From contig JAIMAY010000007.1 in assembly GCA_023511725.1 (NCBI GenBank), positions 1 to 64,000 on the forward strand: 64,000 bases of DNA. The letters run 5' to 3'. Shown here piece by piece: positions 9,075 to 18,174 of the stretch. The translations under genes were made by a program, and so were the position numbers. Source of the DNA: Alicyclobacillus sp. (GTDB lineage Bacteria; Bacillota; Bacilli; Alicyclobacillales; Alicyclobacillaceae). Within the stretch, counting starts at the first letter, position 1; each line of letters begins with the position of its first letter. The notes beneath the pieces are model-generated. The model was not told the origin of the DNA, made no database searches, and worked only from the letters and a program-made list of their open reading frames with translations.

Positions 9075-9526
9075 CACGCACCGCCCTCCTGTCCGCGATA
9101 GATGACGACAGAACGGGCTTTCTGCACCAGATCACCAGCTTCGTCCATAACCCGTTGCTCGAAGACGAGAAAGATCATCCGGCCCAGCTTGCCATGCTTC
9201 TCGAAGGCATCGACCAGCGTAGTCGTGCAGTACACGACATCTCCTGCGAGCAGGGGCTTCACATATTCAAACGACTGCTCGCCGTGAATCAGCCCGGCAT
9301 GCGGAAACTCGAGCCCCTCAATGGCACCGTAGTCGAACGTCCGGCTGAACGTGGGCGGCGCCACCAAACGGCCGAAGCGGCTCTGACTCGCCGCCTCCTC
9401 GTCGCGGTAGAGCGGGTTGGGGTCGCCGATGGCCTGCGCGAACTTGCGAATGGCACCCTTCTCGACCTCATTCTTCACCGGCTTGGACGACTTGCCGATG
9501 AACTGTTGAAAATACGCCAGATCCAT
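9074..9526 (-). CDS. MaoC-N (FAS1-like) hydratase partner subunit
   Basis: A 150-residue hot-dog protein resembling the N-terminal half of fused hydratase-2 proteins (MaoC_dehydrat_N). It keeps the fold signature IGDPNPLYRDEEAA and FGRLVAPPTF, but the catalytic histidine of the D-x4-H pair is Tyr here. It is therefore probably the non-catalytic, substrate-tunnel subunit of a heterodimer with the downstream MaoC. ATG at 9526 follows GGAAGGAGGCTTCGC. It follows the Liv substrate-binding protein gene by ~126 nt, which contain a hairpin. Confidence 0.85.
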   Translation of the reverse strand: MDLAYFQQFIGKSSKPVKNEVEKGAIRKFAQAIGDPNPLYRDEEAASQSRFGRLVAPPTFSRTFDYGAIEGLEFPHAGLIHGEQSFEYVKPLLAGDVVYCTTTLVDAFEKHGKLGRMIFLVFEQRVMDEAGDLVQKARSVVIYRGQEGGA

Positions 9527-9615
9527 GCGAAGCCTCCTTCCCGGGCCGCGGGCGCCGCACCTGAGCGCGGCGCCGGCCCTGGTCTTGCCCGGGGCAGCGT
9601 CATTCCCATTCTAGC

Positions 9616-9640
9616 GGTTTTTCCGCCTGTCGGAAAAGCC
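9616..9640. terminator. Hairpin between the substrate-binding protein gene and the MaoC pair
   Basis: GGTTTTTCCG (9616-9625) and CGGAAAAGCC (9631-9640) pair with one G-T wobble around a 5-nt loop, shortly downstream of the binding-protein stop. The stem is A/T-rich with no following T run, so it is a weak terminator or a processing site. A TAGAAT box on the minus strand just beyond it could start the MaoC-IclR-thiolase transcript. Confidence 0.4.
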
Positions 9641-9652
9641 CCGGGCGCCGGA

Positions 9653-10870
9653 TTATTCAATCGGCGGGATGTCCAGCTTGGTGTACTGGCCGTTGTCGAT
9701 GTAGGTGGCAATGACAGGACCTGTCAGATGGCCCTGCGGCGTGATGCCCGTCACGCCATATGGCTGATCCTCCGCCGGCACCTGCTTGATGGCATCCGCC
9801 ATCTTGGCCATGATCTGCTTCGGATCCGTCGAGTTCGCCAGCTTGATGGCCTCCGCGAATACCCACATGGTCTGGTAGTTGAGCGCATTCTCCGAGTTCG
9901 GGGTCTTATCCGCGCCCTGCGTCTGGTGCCACAGATTCACGAAGTTTTGGATGCCCGGACCCGGATAGTTGACCGTGGGCATCACCCCGACGGCGCCGTT
10001 GAGCTGGTCCATCGTCACGATACCCTGCATGCTCTCAAACTTGGCTTGATCCATGACGACGAACCCGCCCTTGAAGCCCTGCTGCCGCGCCGCCTTAATC
10101 ACCAGTGCCGTGGGCTGCGACGGACCGCCGATGAACAGCACGTCCGGATGCTCCGACAATGCCTTGCTCACCACGCTCGAGAAGTCGGTCGTGGTGTTGT
10201 AGTCGACCGCATTGTTGGACAGCACCGTGCCGCCGAGCTGCTGCCACACCTTGGTGAAGCCCGCCGTCCATTCCTGTCCGTAGGCGGTGTTGGTCGGGAT
10301 CAGGCCCAGCCGATTGCCGAACTTCTGCATCTCGGTCTTGGCGAACGGCTTGAAGTAGGCGTCGTAGCGCGGCGGGATCATGACCAACAGCGGATCATTC
10401 TTGGTCAGGATGGCCGGCTCACTGGTGTACGCCGCCAGGATGAAGTTGGGCTGCTGCGTCGCATTGAACTGCTCGATACCCAGCACACCGCCACTATGCG
10501 GGCAGAAGATGATGGGCGTATGATATTGTTGGGCGAGCCGCTTGGCGTTGGTTGCGGCATTCGGCGGCAGGTATTGGTCGTCCAGCGAGACCACCTTGAA
10601 CGTGACCTGCTTGCCGTCGACCGTGATGTCCCCCGACTTATTGATCTGATCGACGGCCAGCTTGATGCCATTGAGCACGTCCTCGCCGTAGAAAGCCGCA
10701 CCGCCGCTGAGCGGCCCCGTATACCCAATGTCCACCTCCATCGTGCCTGATCCGCCGCCGGATCCCCCTGTCGCGGTGTTTCCTCCGCCGCCCGACGTAC
10801 CGCAGGCGACGAGCATCATCGGCGCCGCCACAAGTCCGGCCAGCGCCAGCCACTTCTGGGCGAGCTTCAT
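9653..10870 (-). CDS. Liv-type ABC importer substrate-binding lipoprotein
   Basis: A 405-residue periplasmic-binding-protein fold (peripla_BP_6) that presents a solute to LivHMGF. The N-terminus is a lipoprotein signal peptide ending in LVACGTSGGGG (lipobox Cys), followed by a Gly/Ser/Thr-rich tether, then IGYTGPLSGGAAFYGEDVLNGIKLAVDQIN. ATG at 10870 is 10 nt after AAGGGGG; the upstream ATG at 10879 is too close to it. The gene lies 123 nt after livF on the same strand. Family members bind branched-chain amino acids, amides, urea or aromatic acids. Fatty/aromatic acid neighbours make a carboxylate plausible here (inference). Confidence 0.92.
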   Translation of the reverse strand: MKLAQKWLALAGLVAAPMMLVACGTSGGGGNTATGGSGGGSGTMEVDIGYTGPLSGGAAFYGEDVLNGIKLAVDQINKSGDITVDGKQVTFKVVSLDDQYLPPNAATNAKRLAQQYHTPIIFCPHSGGVLGIEQFNATQQPNFILAAYTSEPAILTKNDPLLVMIPPRYDAYFKPFAKTEMQKFGNRLGLIPTNTAYGQEWTAGFTKVWQQLGGTVLSNNAVDYNTTTDFSSVVSKALSEHPDVLFIGGPSQPTALVIKAARQQGFKGGFVVMDQAKFESMQGIVTMDQLNGAVGVMPTVNYPGPGIQNFVNLWHQTQGADKTPNSENALNYQTMWVFAEAIKLANSTDPKQIMAKMADAIKQVPAEDQPYGVTGITPQGHLTGPVIATYIDNGQYTKLDIPPIE

Positions 10871-10993
10871 ACAGCACATGCCCCCTTCACACTCTGCATG
10901 GATTTGACGTTATGGATTCAGGCTGTACCACAGACCCATCGAGACCTGCGTCTGCCAACGACAACTTTCCCCGCACATCACCCCTTTCTCGCG

Positions 10994-11701
10994 TCAGACC
11001 CCCAGGTACGCTTCCTGAACGCGCGGGCTGCGCAGCAGCTCGTCACGGGTACCCTCCATGACCACCCGCCCGTTCTCAATCACGTAACCCCGGTCAGCTA
11101 TCTCCAGTGCCGCGCGCGCGTTCTGTTCCGCGAGCAGCACCATGACACCCGTCTCATGGATGCGCCGGATGGCCTCCAGCACCTGCTCCACCACCAGCGG
11201 CGCGAGCCCAAGCGACGGTTCATCGAGCAACAGCAGCCGCGGATTCGCCATCAGCGCGCGGCCGATGGCCACCATCTGCTGCTGGCCACCGCTCAGGGAA
11301 CCGGCCGGCGCGTGCTGCTTGTCGCGCAGCACCGGGAACAACTCGAACACCTGTTCCAACCGTGCCTGCATGGCCCTCTTGTCACGACGCTCGGTGTACG
11401 CGCCGAGGAGCAGGTTCTTCTGCACCGAAAGCTGCGGGAACAACATGCGGCCCTCCGGACAATGCGCAATCCCTTCGCGCACCGCGCGGTGCGCGGCAAG
11501 CCCCGTCACGTCCTTGCCAAACAGCTCGATCCGTCCCGCCGTCGGCCGCGTCAGTCCGCTGAGGGTGCGGAAGATGGTGCTCTTGCCCGCACCATTGGCG
11601 CCGAGCAATACCACGAGTTCGCCGTTATCGACGGTGATGTTCACGCCTTGCACGGCCGGGTTCGGTCCGTAGCGAACCGTCAGCTCACTCACCCGCAGCA
11701 T
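10994..11701 (-). CDS. livF: Liv-type ABC importer ATPase (LivF-like)
   Basis: A 235-residue ATPase of a branched-chain-amino-acid-type importer. Walker [10 protein letters not shown], signature [16 protein letters not shown], Walker [11 protein letters not shown] and the switch-histidine segment VLLAEQN are present. ATG at 11701 follows GGGAGGTG and overlaps livG by 17 nt; longer in-frame starts lack a ribosome site. The symbol reflects family, not proven substrate. It forms a heterodimeric ATPase with the adjacent livG product. Confidence 0.93.
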   Translation of the reverse strand: MLRVSELTVRYGPNPAVQGVNITVDNGELVVLLGANGAGKSTIFRTLSGLTRPTAGRIELFGKDVTGLAAHRAVREGIAHCPEGRMLFPQLSVQKNLLLGAYTERRDKRAMQARLEQVFELFPVLRDKQHAPAGSLSGGQQQMVAIGRALMANPRLLLLDEPSLGLAPLVVEQVLEAIRRIHETGVMVLLAEQNARAALEIADRGYVIENGRVVMEGTRDELLRSPRVQEAYLGV

Positions 11702-12455
11702 GCGCCGCACCTCCCAGATACGCCTCAATCACATCTGGATTCCTCCGGACCTCGTCCGGCGTGCCCTCAGCTATCTTGCGGCCGTGGTGCAGCACAATGA
11801 TGCGATCCGCCAAGGACATCACCATGTGCATCTTGTGTTCCACGAAGCACACCGTGTAGCCGTGCTCCACCAGCTTGCGGATGAGCCCCATCACGCGCTG
11901 AGTCTCCTCCGGGTTGAGGCCGCCCGCAATTTCGTCAAGCAGGAGCAATTTCGGCTGCGTCGCCAGGCCGAGGGCAATGGCCGCACGTTTTTTTGCCTCT
12001 TGAGAAATCAGGCGAACCGGCATGTCCGCCAACGACTCGATGCCCACAAAGCGTAGCGCTTCGTACGCCCGCTCTCGGCACTCGCGCTCCTCGGCGCGGT
12101 GCCGGCGGGACCTGACCACGGCGTCCCACAGGCCGGATCGGGTACGGAGCCGGTGGCCGATGATCACATTGTCGAGCACCGTATCCTCCTCGAACAGATG
12201 CGTGGTTTGGAAGGTACGGGCGATACCCAGCCGCGCCATCTCGTGGGCCGGGGCGTGCGTGACGTCGCGGCCCTCAAACTCAATCCGTCCGGCGGTGGGC
12301 GGAAGAGCACCGGCAATCAGGTTGAATAGCGTGGACTTGCCCGCCCCGTTGGGGCCGATGATGGCCGTGATGGTGTTCGGCTCAACATGGAAGGACACAT
12401 CGTCCACCGCCTTCAGCCCTCCGAACTGCTTGGTGAGCCCCTCCACATTCAGCAT
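11685..12455 (-). CDS. livG: Liv-type ABC importer ATPase (LivG-like) with atypical signature motif
   Basis: A 256-residue ATPase with Walker [11 protein letters not shown]-loop RTFQTTHLF, Walker [16 protein letters not shown] (catalytic Glu present) and switch [11 protein letters not shown]. The usual LSGGQ/LSYGQ signature is replaced by [13 protein letters not shown], so this site probably relies on LivF for the canonical half. LivG proteins often vary here, but complete loss of the Gly-Gly/Gln core deserves note. It overlaps livM by 1 nt; ATG at 12455 follows GGAGGGCGCCTG. Confidence 0.92.
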   Translation of the reverse strand: MLNVEGLTKQFGGLKAVDDVSFHVEPNTITAIIGPNGAGKSTLFNLIAGALPPTAGRIEFEGRDVTHAPAHEMARLGIARTFQTTHLFEEDTVLDNVIIGHRLRTRSGLWDAVVRSRRHRAEERECRERAYEALRFVGIESLADMPVRLISQEAKKRAAIALGLATQPKLLLLDEIAGGLNPEETQRVMGLIRKLVEHGYTVCFVEHKMHMVMSLADRIIVLHHGRKIAEGTPDEVRRNPDVIEAYLGGAAHAAGE

Positions 12456-13474
12456 CAGGCGCCCTCCTTTGCACTGCCGCTGCCTTCAATCGCTGCCGCC
12501 TCCGCCATCGCCACCGCAGCCGCATGATCACGGGCGCGGCGCCGCCGGATCAGGCGAGGCACGCTGGCCAGACCACCTGGGAAGAAGATGATCAGCAGCA
12601 CCAGCACCGGCCCGAAGATCAGCATCTGATAGTCCTGGAAAATCTGCAGGAACTGTGTGAGAAAGGACACAATCAGCGCCCCAAGCAGTGGTCCGGCGAT
12701 GGAACCGATGCCGCCGATGAGCAGATAGAGCAGCATGTTGAAGGTCATGTTGATGCTCGTCACATCCGGACCCAGGTAGCCCATGTAGCCGGCGAACAGC
12801 GCCCCCGCCACCCCGGCGAACGCCGTGGACAGCACGAACGCCAGGCGTTTGAAGCGCATCACCGGCGTGCCGATGGCCTCGGCCAGGTCCTCACTGTTGC
12901 GGATGGCCAGCAGGGCCCGCCCGGGCAGCGAGTGCCGGAGGCTCCACGCTATCCACACGGCCACCACCAGGAACACGTAGACCACGTAGTACTTCCCGAG
13001 GTCGGAATCGAGTGACACCGGGCCGATGGAACCCGGCCCTGGCACGCCAACCAGGCCGACCTCGCCGTTGGTCAGTCCATTCCACCGGTCGATCACGAGA
13101 TTCAAGATGACACCGACGGCCATCGTGAAGATGGCGAAGTAATGGCCGCGCGTGCGCAGAGAGACGATGGCCACCAGATACCCAAGCACAAGGCTGACCA
13201 CCAGCGCCGCGAGCAGCGCCGGCCAGAAATTCCAATTCAGCTTCAGCATCAGCAGCGCCGCGGTGTACGCGCCGACGCCGAAAAAGCCCGCCTGACCGAG
13301 CGACAACAGACCCGTGTAGCCGAGGATGATGTTCATCCCGTAAGTGGCGATGGCCCAGATGTACGCGAGCACAATCACCTGCTGATAGTAGCCGTTGCTG
13401 ACCACCAGCGGCAGCGCAAGACCGAGCACCAACAGCAGCGACACGCCTGCGCGGCGCCAGACCTGTGGCTTCAT
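12455..13474 (-). CDS. livM: Liv-type ABC importer permease (LivM-like)
   Basis: A 339-residue integral membrane protein with many hydrophobic segments. The LivM landmarks are YGMNIILGYTGLLSLGQAGFFGVGAY and the LAFVLSTAFAGVAGALFAGYMGY permease loop. It pairs with LivH to form the translocation path. ATG at 13474 follows GAGGAGGG. It lies 3 nt after livH, and the C-terminal tail is basic then Ala-rich. Confidence 0.93.
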   Translation of the reverse strand: MKPQVWRRAGVSLLLVLGLALPLVVSNGYYQQVIVLAYIWAIATYGMNIILGYTGLLSLGQAGFFGVGAYTAALLMLKLNWNFWPALLAALVVSLVLGYLVAIVSLRTRGHYFAIFTMAVGVILNLVIDRWNGLTNGEVGLVGVPGPGSIGPVSLDSDLGKYYVVYVFLVVAVWIAWSLRHSLPGRALLAIRNSEDLAEAIGTPVMRFKRLAFVLSTAFAGVAGALFAGYMGYLGPDVTSINMTFNMLLYLLIGGIGSIAGPLLGALIVSFLTQFLQIFQDYQMLIFGPVLVLLIIFFPGGLASVPRLIRRRRARDHAAAVAMAEAAAIEGSGSAKEGA

Positions 13475-13477
13475 GCG

Positions 13478-14338
13478 TCACGCCCTCCTCGCGAACAGGC
13501 CGGCGGGCCGAATCGACAGGATCAGGACCAGGACGGCGAACGCAATCAGGTCCTGATAGTTGGTGGAGATGTACGCGCCGCCGATGCTCTCCGCCAGCGC
13601 CAGGATGTAGCCGCCGAGAATAGCGCCTGGGATGCTGCCCATCCCTCCGAGGACGATGATGACAAACGCCTTCATGATCACCATCGTGCCCATGGCCGGG
13701 AATAGCAGGTTGATGGGGGTCACCAGCACCGCCGCCAGCGCCGCCAAACCCGATGCGATGGCGAACGTCAGCATGGCGATCCGGCCGCTGGGGATACCCA
13801 CCAGCAGTGCCCCCTCCCGGTGCTGAGCCACGGCCTCAATGGCGGCGCCTATCATGGTTCGCTTCAAGAACAGGTTGAGCAGGACCATCATCACGATGGC
13901 CGCCACCACCACCAAGAGCTGCTGCTGGGTAACGGATAACGCGCCAATGTGCAGCACGTTGCCGTAAGGCGTAGGCATCTGCAGATAGTTGGGTCCCCAG
14001 ATGGCCTGCGCCAAGGCTTCCAGGAACAACATGACGCCGACCGAGGCAATCATGGCATTGACCTGGGGCGCCTTCCGCAGCGGATTGAACACCAGCCGCT
14101 CGACCAGCAACCCCACCACCACAAGCACGACCACGGCCCCCAGGAGCGCTGGCCAGTAGGAGAAGTGCGCTGAGGTGAGCAGGAAGAACGCGATGTAAGC
14201 CCCGAGCATATAGAGATGACCGTGCGCGAAATTGGGGATCTCCATCACGCCGTAGACCAGCGTGAGTCCCAGCGCCACCAGGCTGTAGATGCTCCCCACC
14301 ACAATACCGTTGAGGATCTCCTGCAACAGAAGGGTCAT
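13478..14338 (-). CDS. livH: Liv-type ABC importer permease (LivH-like)
   Basis: A 286-residue permease with multiple membrane helices and the LivH signature GSIYSLVALGLTLVYGVMEIPNFAHG and VIIVLGGMGSIPGAILGG. ATG at 14338 gives the normal LivH start (MTLLLQEILNG); an in-frame start at 14359 would add seven residues. It is the first gene of livHMGF plus binding protein. Upstream lie a hairpin (14422-14443) and ~100 bp with no convincing promoter. Confidence 0.93.
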   Translation of the reverse strand: MTLLLQEILNGIVVGSIYSLVALGLTLVYGVMEIPNFAHGHLYMLGAYIAFFLLTSAHFSYWPALLGAVVVLVVVGLLVERLVFNPLRKAPQVNAMIASVGVMLFLEALAQAIWGPNYLQMPTPYGNVLHIGALSVTQQQLLVVVAAIVMMVLLNLFLKRTMIGAAIEAVAQHREGALLVGIPSGRIAMLTFAIASGLAALAAVLVTPINLLFPAMGTMVIMKAFVIIVLGGMGSIPGAILGGYILALAESIGGAYISTNYQDLIAFAVLVLILSIRPAGLFARRA

Positions 14339-14421
14339 GGCGACACCCCACTCGTCCATCCAGAGTATGGGAATTAAACTTCAATTGTTGCTATTCGGAA
14401 ATCACCAATTACAGGCAGGCC

Positions 14422-14443
14422 GCCGTCCGATGCCCCGGACGGC
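14422..14443. terminator. GC hairpin between the SDR gene and livH
   Basis: GCCGTCCG and CGGACGGC form an 8-bp perfect stem with a 6-nt loop, just after the SDR stop on the minus strand. There is no T run, so termination is likely partial. It separates the acyl-CoA gene group from the transporter operon. Confidence 0.5.
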
Positions 14444-14459
14444 ACCGCCCCTGCGGATA

Positions 14460-15215
14460 TCAGCGCTTGAACGATGCTGCACCGTCATCGACGAAGATGA
14501 CGCTGCCATTGACGAACGACGCCTCGTCACTGGCCAGGAACGTCACCACATCCGCGACCTCCTCCGGCGTCCCCGCCCGTCTCCGCATCTGCGCACTTTG
14601 CACCGTCGCCCAGACCTCGGGGTGCGCCTTCCAACCGGTGACAATCCCGGTATCAATCAATCCCGGCGCGATGGCGACCACGCGGATGTTGTAGCGCGCC
14701 AACTCCAGCGCCGCAGCCTTCGTCATCATCACCACCGCCGCTTTGCTGGCGTGGTACGGGATGTGTCGCCGATCCGCCACAAACCCGTACACGGAAGCCG
14801 TGTTGACGATGACCCCACCGCTGTCTCGCATCGCCTGCGCCGCGGCACGGATCCCGTAGAACACCCCGTGCTGGTTGACCGCGATGGTGCGGTGATACGC
14901 CTCCAGCGACAGCTCGAGCAAACTCTGCGGCGGATTGCCGATGCCCGCGTTGTTGAACATGACGTCCAATCGGCCCCAGCGGCTCACCGTGTCCTGCACC
15001 AGCGCCTCCACCTGCGACCACTCGGACACATCCACCGGATGCGCGATGGCTGTGCCGCCCTCGGCTTCAATCTGCCGCACCGTTTCCTGTGCCGCCGCCT
15101 CGTTCACGTCCGCCACGGTGACCCGCGCGCCTTCGCGGGCAAAGCGGAGGGCGCTGGCCCTGCCAATGCCACTGCCCGCCCCCGTGACAATAACCACCTT
15201 GTTTTCAAACCTCAC
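14460..15215 (-). CDS. SDR-family NAD(P)-dependent oxidoreductase
   Basis: A 251-residue classical short-chain dehydrogenase: TGAGSGIG cofactor motif, NNAG at residues ~90, catalytic Ser in NTASVYGF, and YHASK as the Tyr/Lys pair. GTG at 15215 overlaps the comB stop by 4 nt (GTGA) and follows AAAGGAGAGG, so the two proteins are translationally coupled. The substrate could be a 3-hydroxyacyl-CoA or, given the ComB neighbour, a sulfolactate-like hydroxy acid; the sequence does not decide this. Confidence 0.9.
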   Translation of the reverse strand: MRFENKVVIVTGAGSGIGRASALRFAREGARVTVADVNEAAAQETVRQIEAEGGTAIAHPVDVSEWSQVEALVQDTVSRWGRLDVMFNNAGIGNPPQSLLELSLEAYHRTIAVNQHGVFYGIRAAAQAMRDSGGVIVNTASVYGFVADRRHIPYHASKAAVVMMTKAAALELARYNIRVVAIAPGLIDTGIVTGWKAHPEVWATVQSAQMRRRAGTPEEVADVVTFLASDEASFVNGSVIFVDDGAASFKR

Positions 15216-15964
15216 GGTTTCCTCTCCTTTGCTCCCGCCGTCTCCCGAGCATGCCCGCTTACCAGCCTGAGCTGGCGGCCCTCCACCGCCACCACCGCGT
15301 CGCTCGCTCCGACGTCAGCGGCGAAAGCCACGAGATCCGCCTGATCATGTCGCGTGAGCCAACGTCCTACGCGCCCCTGCTTCAGCCAGACCAGCGGGGA
15401 CTGCTGTTCCGCCAGCGCCATCGCCGCCAGCGCGGCGTCATTGTAGGACTCCGCCGCGGGTAACAGGCGTGCCAACACGCCCGCACACACGAAATCCTCC
15501 AACGAGAGATGGCCGCCGGATCCGGCACAGATCAGGTACACGTCGTCGACCCCGAGCGATGCCACGTGCTCGGCCGTTGCGGGGGCGTTCCGCAAGGACG
15601 CGATGAACAGTTCCCCCGCATTCTCCGCCCGAACGATGGCCCGCGTGCCGTTGGTGGTGACGAACACCACATCCCGCCCGCCGACGGCCTCTGGCGTGTA
15701 GAGGGTGGGGAGAGGGCCGAGATCGAACCCTGGAATCTCGCGACCTCCCTCCTCACCGCCCTTGATCACGGGCGCATCGAGGAGACTGGCGAGACGCAGC
15801 GCGTCTTCCACGCTGCCGACCGGGAACACGCGCCTGGCGCCGCTCTCCATCATCGTCACCAGCGTCGTGGTGGCCATCAACACGTCCATGACCACCGCCG
15901 CCGAATCCTGCAGACGCGACACCTCGATTTCATCCTTGGTGGTCCAGACGTGCACCCGCTTCAT
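15212..15964 (-). CDS. ComB-family 2-phosphosulfolactate phosphatase-like protein
   Basis: A 250-residue protein matching the ComB fold (2-phosphosulfolactate phosphatase). Landmarks are VVMDVLMATTTLVTMMESGA near the N-terminus, FVTTNGTRAIVRAENA (Thr/Asn/Gly phosphate-site segment) and ICAGSGGHLSLEDFVCAGVL. The family acts in coenzyme M synthesis in archaea and in sulfolactate formation in Bacillus spores (YitC). No ComA/phosphosulfolactate synthase is in the window, and the gene lies between a CoA ligase (18 nt) and an SDR (4-nt overlap). Its true substrate may therefore be a different phospho-acid. ATG at 15964 follows GAAGGAGGC. Confidence 0.82.
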   Translation of the reverse strand: MKRVHVWTTKDEIEVSRLQDSAAVVMDVLMATTTLVTMMESGARRVFPVGSVEDALRLASLLDAPVIKGGEEGGREIPGFDLGPLPTLYTPEAVGGRDVVFVTTNGTRAIVRAENAGELFIASLRNAPATAEHVASLGVDDVYLICAGSGGHLSLEDFVCAGVLARLLPAAESYNDAALAAMALAEQQSPLVWLKQGRVGRWLTRHDQADLVAFAADVGASDAVVAVEGRQLRLVSGHARETAGAKERKP

Positions 15965-15982
15965 GGCGCGCCTCCTTCGCCC

Positions 15983-17608
15983 TCAGGACGTCAGCCGGCC
16001 CTGCTCCCACTGCTCGCGCAGCGTTTTCTTGGAGAACTTGCCCACGCTCGTCTTCGGGATCTCGTCGATGAACACAACCTCATCCGGGATCCACCACTTC
16101 GCGACCTTATCCTGAAGGAACGTCAGGATATCCTCCTTGGTCACCCTGCCGCGCGCTTCGGGTCGGAGCACCACGCAGGCGAGCGGACGCTCCTGCCACT
16201 TCTCGTTGGGAATGGGGATGACGGCCGCCTCCAGCACATCCGGGTGACCCATGATGGCGTTCTCCAAGTCGACGGACGAGATCCATTCGCCGCCGCTCTT
16301 GATCAGGTCCTTGGTCCGATCAACGACCTGCAGATACCCATGCTCGTCGATAGTGGCAATGTCCCCGGTGCGGAACCAGCCATCGATGAACGCTTCCTTG
16401 GTCTTCTCCGGGTCCTTGTAATAGGAATCGATGATCCACGGACCGCGCAGCAACAGCTCGCCCATCTCCTTGCCGTCGTGGGCCACCTCGCGGCCGTCGC
16501 TACCCACAATCTTCATCTCCAACCCAGGCAGCAGCAGACCCGTCTTGGTGCGCAGCCGATACTTGTCGGGCTCCGGTAGATCCTGCAGATAAGACTTGGG
16601 ATAGCAGACAAACGTCACCGGACTCGTCTCCGTCTGGCCATAGCCCTGATACAGTTTGACGCCGAGCTCTTTCTCAAACGCCTCGGTCAGCGACTGTGGC
16701 AGCGCCGACCCGCCCGACATGAAGAAACGCACGCAGCTGAAATCGTACTTGCCCGGATTCGCACGCACGTGATTGAGAATGCCCATCCAGATGGTCGGCA
16801 CGCCCGCACTGTAGGTAACGCGCTCGTTGTGGATCAACTCGCAAAAGTCCTGCGGCTGCGGACGCGCGCCAGGATAGACCTGCTTGGCGCCAACCCAGGT
16901 ATCGGAGAACGGGCGACCCCACGCATTGACGTGGAACATGGGGACGATGGGCATCGTGACGTCGCTCTCATCGGTGCCCAGTTCACCCACCAGTGTGGTC
17001 AGGCAGTGCAGATAGAGGCCGCGATGGGTGTACACAACGCCCTTCGGATTGCCGGTGGTGGCGGAGGTATAGGCGATGATGGCCGGCGTGTTCTCGTCGA
17101 AGGTCGGGAATTCGTAGAAGGGCTCCTCGTCCGCCAGGAGTTCTTCGTACAGGTACACGGGGCTGAGTTTGGTCTGCGGAAGCGCCTTCTTGTCGGTCAT
17201 GATCACGTAGGCCCGGACCGTCGTCAACTGATCCGCCACGGCCTCAATCAGCGGCACCAGGTCCTCGTCGATGAACAGCACCTGATCTTCCGCGTGGTTG
17301 ATGGTGTACACAATCTGCTCCTGGAAGAGGCGAATATTCACGGTGTGCAGAACGCGTTGCGAGCACGGCACCGCATAATACAGTTCCAGATGACGGTGGT
17401 TGTTCCATGCGAACGAACCGATGTGTTCGCCGGGCGCGACGCCGAGCTTGTGCTCCAGCGCGTTCGCCAAGCGGCACACGCGCTCGTACATGTCCTTGTA
17501 CGTGTAGCGGAAGATGCCCGAGTAGTCGCGCGACACAATCTCCTTCTCCGGGAATACCGTGCGCGCCCGGTAGAGGATGGTTTTGAGCAACAGCGGATAG
17601 TCCATCAT
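15983..17608 (-). CDS. AMP-forming acyl-CoA synthetase
   Basis: A 541-residue adenylate-forming enzyme that activates a carboxylic acid with ATP and CoA. It contains the P-loop-like YTSATTGNPKGVVYTH (Ala in place of the common Gly), the core YQGYGQTETSP, the hinge/adenine segment DGWFRTGDIATID, and the C-terminal catalytic lysine in KTSVGKFSKK. The ATG pair at 17608/17605 follows AAAGGAG. It resembles medium/long-chain fatty acyl-CoA ligases, but the substrate is open. The gene follows a thioesterase and acyl-CoA dehydrogenase and precedes comB. Confidence 0.92.
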   Translation of the reverse strand: MMDYPLLLKTILYRARTVFPEKEIVSRDYSGIFRYTYKDMYERVCRLANALEHKLGVAPGEHIGSFAWNNHRHLELYYAVPCSQRVLHTVNIRLFQEQIVYTINHAEDQVLFIDEDLVPLIEAVADQLTTVRAYVIMTDKKALPQTKLSPVYLYEELLADEEPFYEFPTFDENTPAIIAYTSATTGNPKGVVYTHRGLYLHCLTTLVGELGTDESDVTMPIVPMFHVNAWGRPFSDTWVGAKQVYPGARPQPQDFCELIHNERVTYSAGVPTIWMGILNHVRANPGKYDFSCVRFFMSGGSALPQSLTEAFEKELGVKLYQGYGQTETSPVTFVCYPKSYLQDLPEPDKYRLRTKTGLLLPGLEMKIVGSDGREVAHDGKEMGELLLRGPWIIDSYYKDPEKTKEAFIDGWFRTGDIATIDEHGYLQVVDRTKDLIKSGGEWISSVDLENAIMGHPDVLEAAVIPIPNEKWQERPLACVVLRPEARGRVTKEDILTFLQDKVAKWWIPDEVVFIDEIPKTSVGKFSKKTLREQWEQGRLTS

Positions 17609-17685
17609 GGTTTCTCGTCTCCTTTGTCGAAATCGTGCGTATGAAGATAGCGTGGACCGGCTCATCCGGCTCGCCCTCACTCACC

Positions 17686-18174
17686 CTAGCGCCGGTGATA
17701 AAAGGTACCGCTCGCGGAGGCAATCAGCGTGCCGTGCTCGTCACGCACCTCGCACCGCGCCGAGTTCAGCAGAGATCCGGCATGCACCAGCTCTCCGGTG
17801 GCAATCAGCCTTTCACCGCGGCCAGGCTTGTGGTAGCGCACGCTCATCTCCAGCGTCACACCCGGCCGCCCTTTTTCCAGCGCACTCGCCATGCCCATGG
17901 CGTTGTCGCAGAGGAACGCCGTGACCCCGCCGTGTACCATCCCGCCCGGGTTCATCAGCCACGGCGTGACGGGCAAGGTGACCACCGGTCGGCGCGGATC
18001 CGATAGGTCACGGCCCTCCTCAAAAAAGTGGTGGAGAAAGTAGAATCCGTGACGCGTCTGCTGTACCGCCCGCGCCGCCTGTACCGCCAGACGCAGCGCC
18101 TCGTCATCCGCCTCGCTCAGTTCCGCCAGTAGCGCTGCGCGGTCGAGCGTTTCCACGGGAGCCGGCCGGTTCAC
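17686..18174 (-). CDS. PaaI-type hot-dog thioesterase
   Basis: A 162-residue acyl-CoA thioesterase family protein. The PaaI/YdiI block NPGGMVHGGVTAFLCDNAMG is present, with the Gly-Gly helix and the acidic residue downstream that serves catalysis in this family. The GTG start at 18174 overlaps the acyl-CoA dehydrogenase stop by 4 nt (GTGA). It probably releases CoA from dead-end or excess thioesters in this degradation operon. Confidence 0.88.
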   Translation of the reverse strand: MNRPAPVETLDRAALLAELSEADDEALRLAVQAARAVQQTRHGFYFLHHFFEEGRDLSDPRRPVVTLPVTPWLMNPGGMVHGGVTAFLCDNAMGMASALEKGRPGVTLEMSVRYHKPGRGERLIATGELVHAGSLLNSARCEVRDEHGTLIASASGTFYHRR

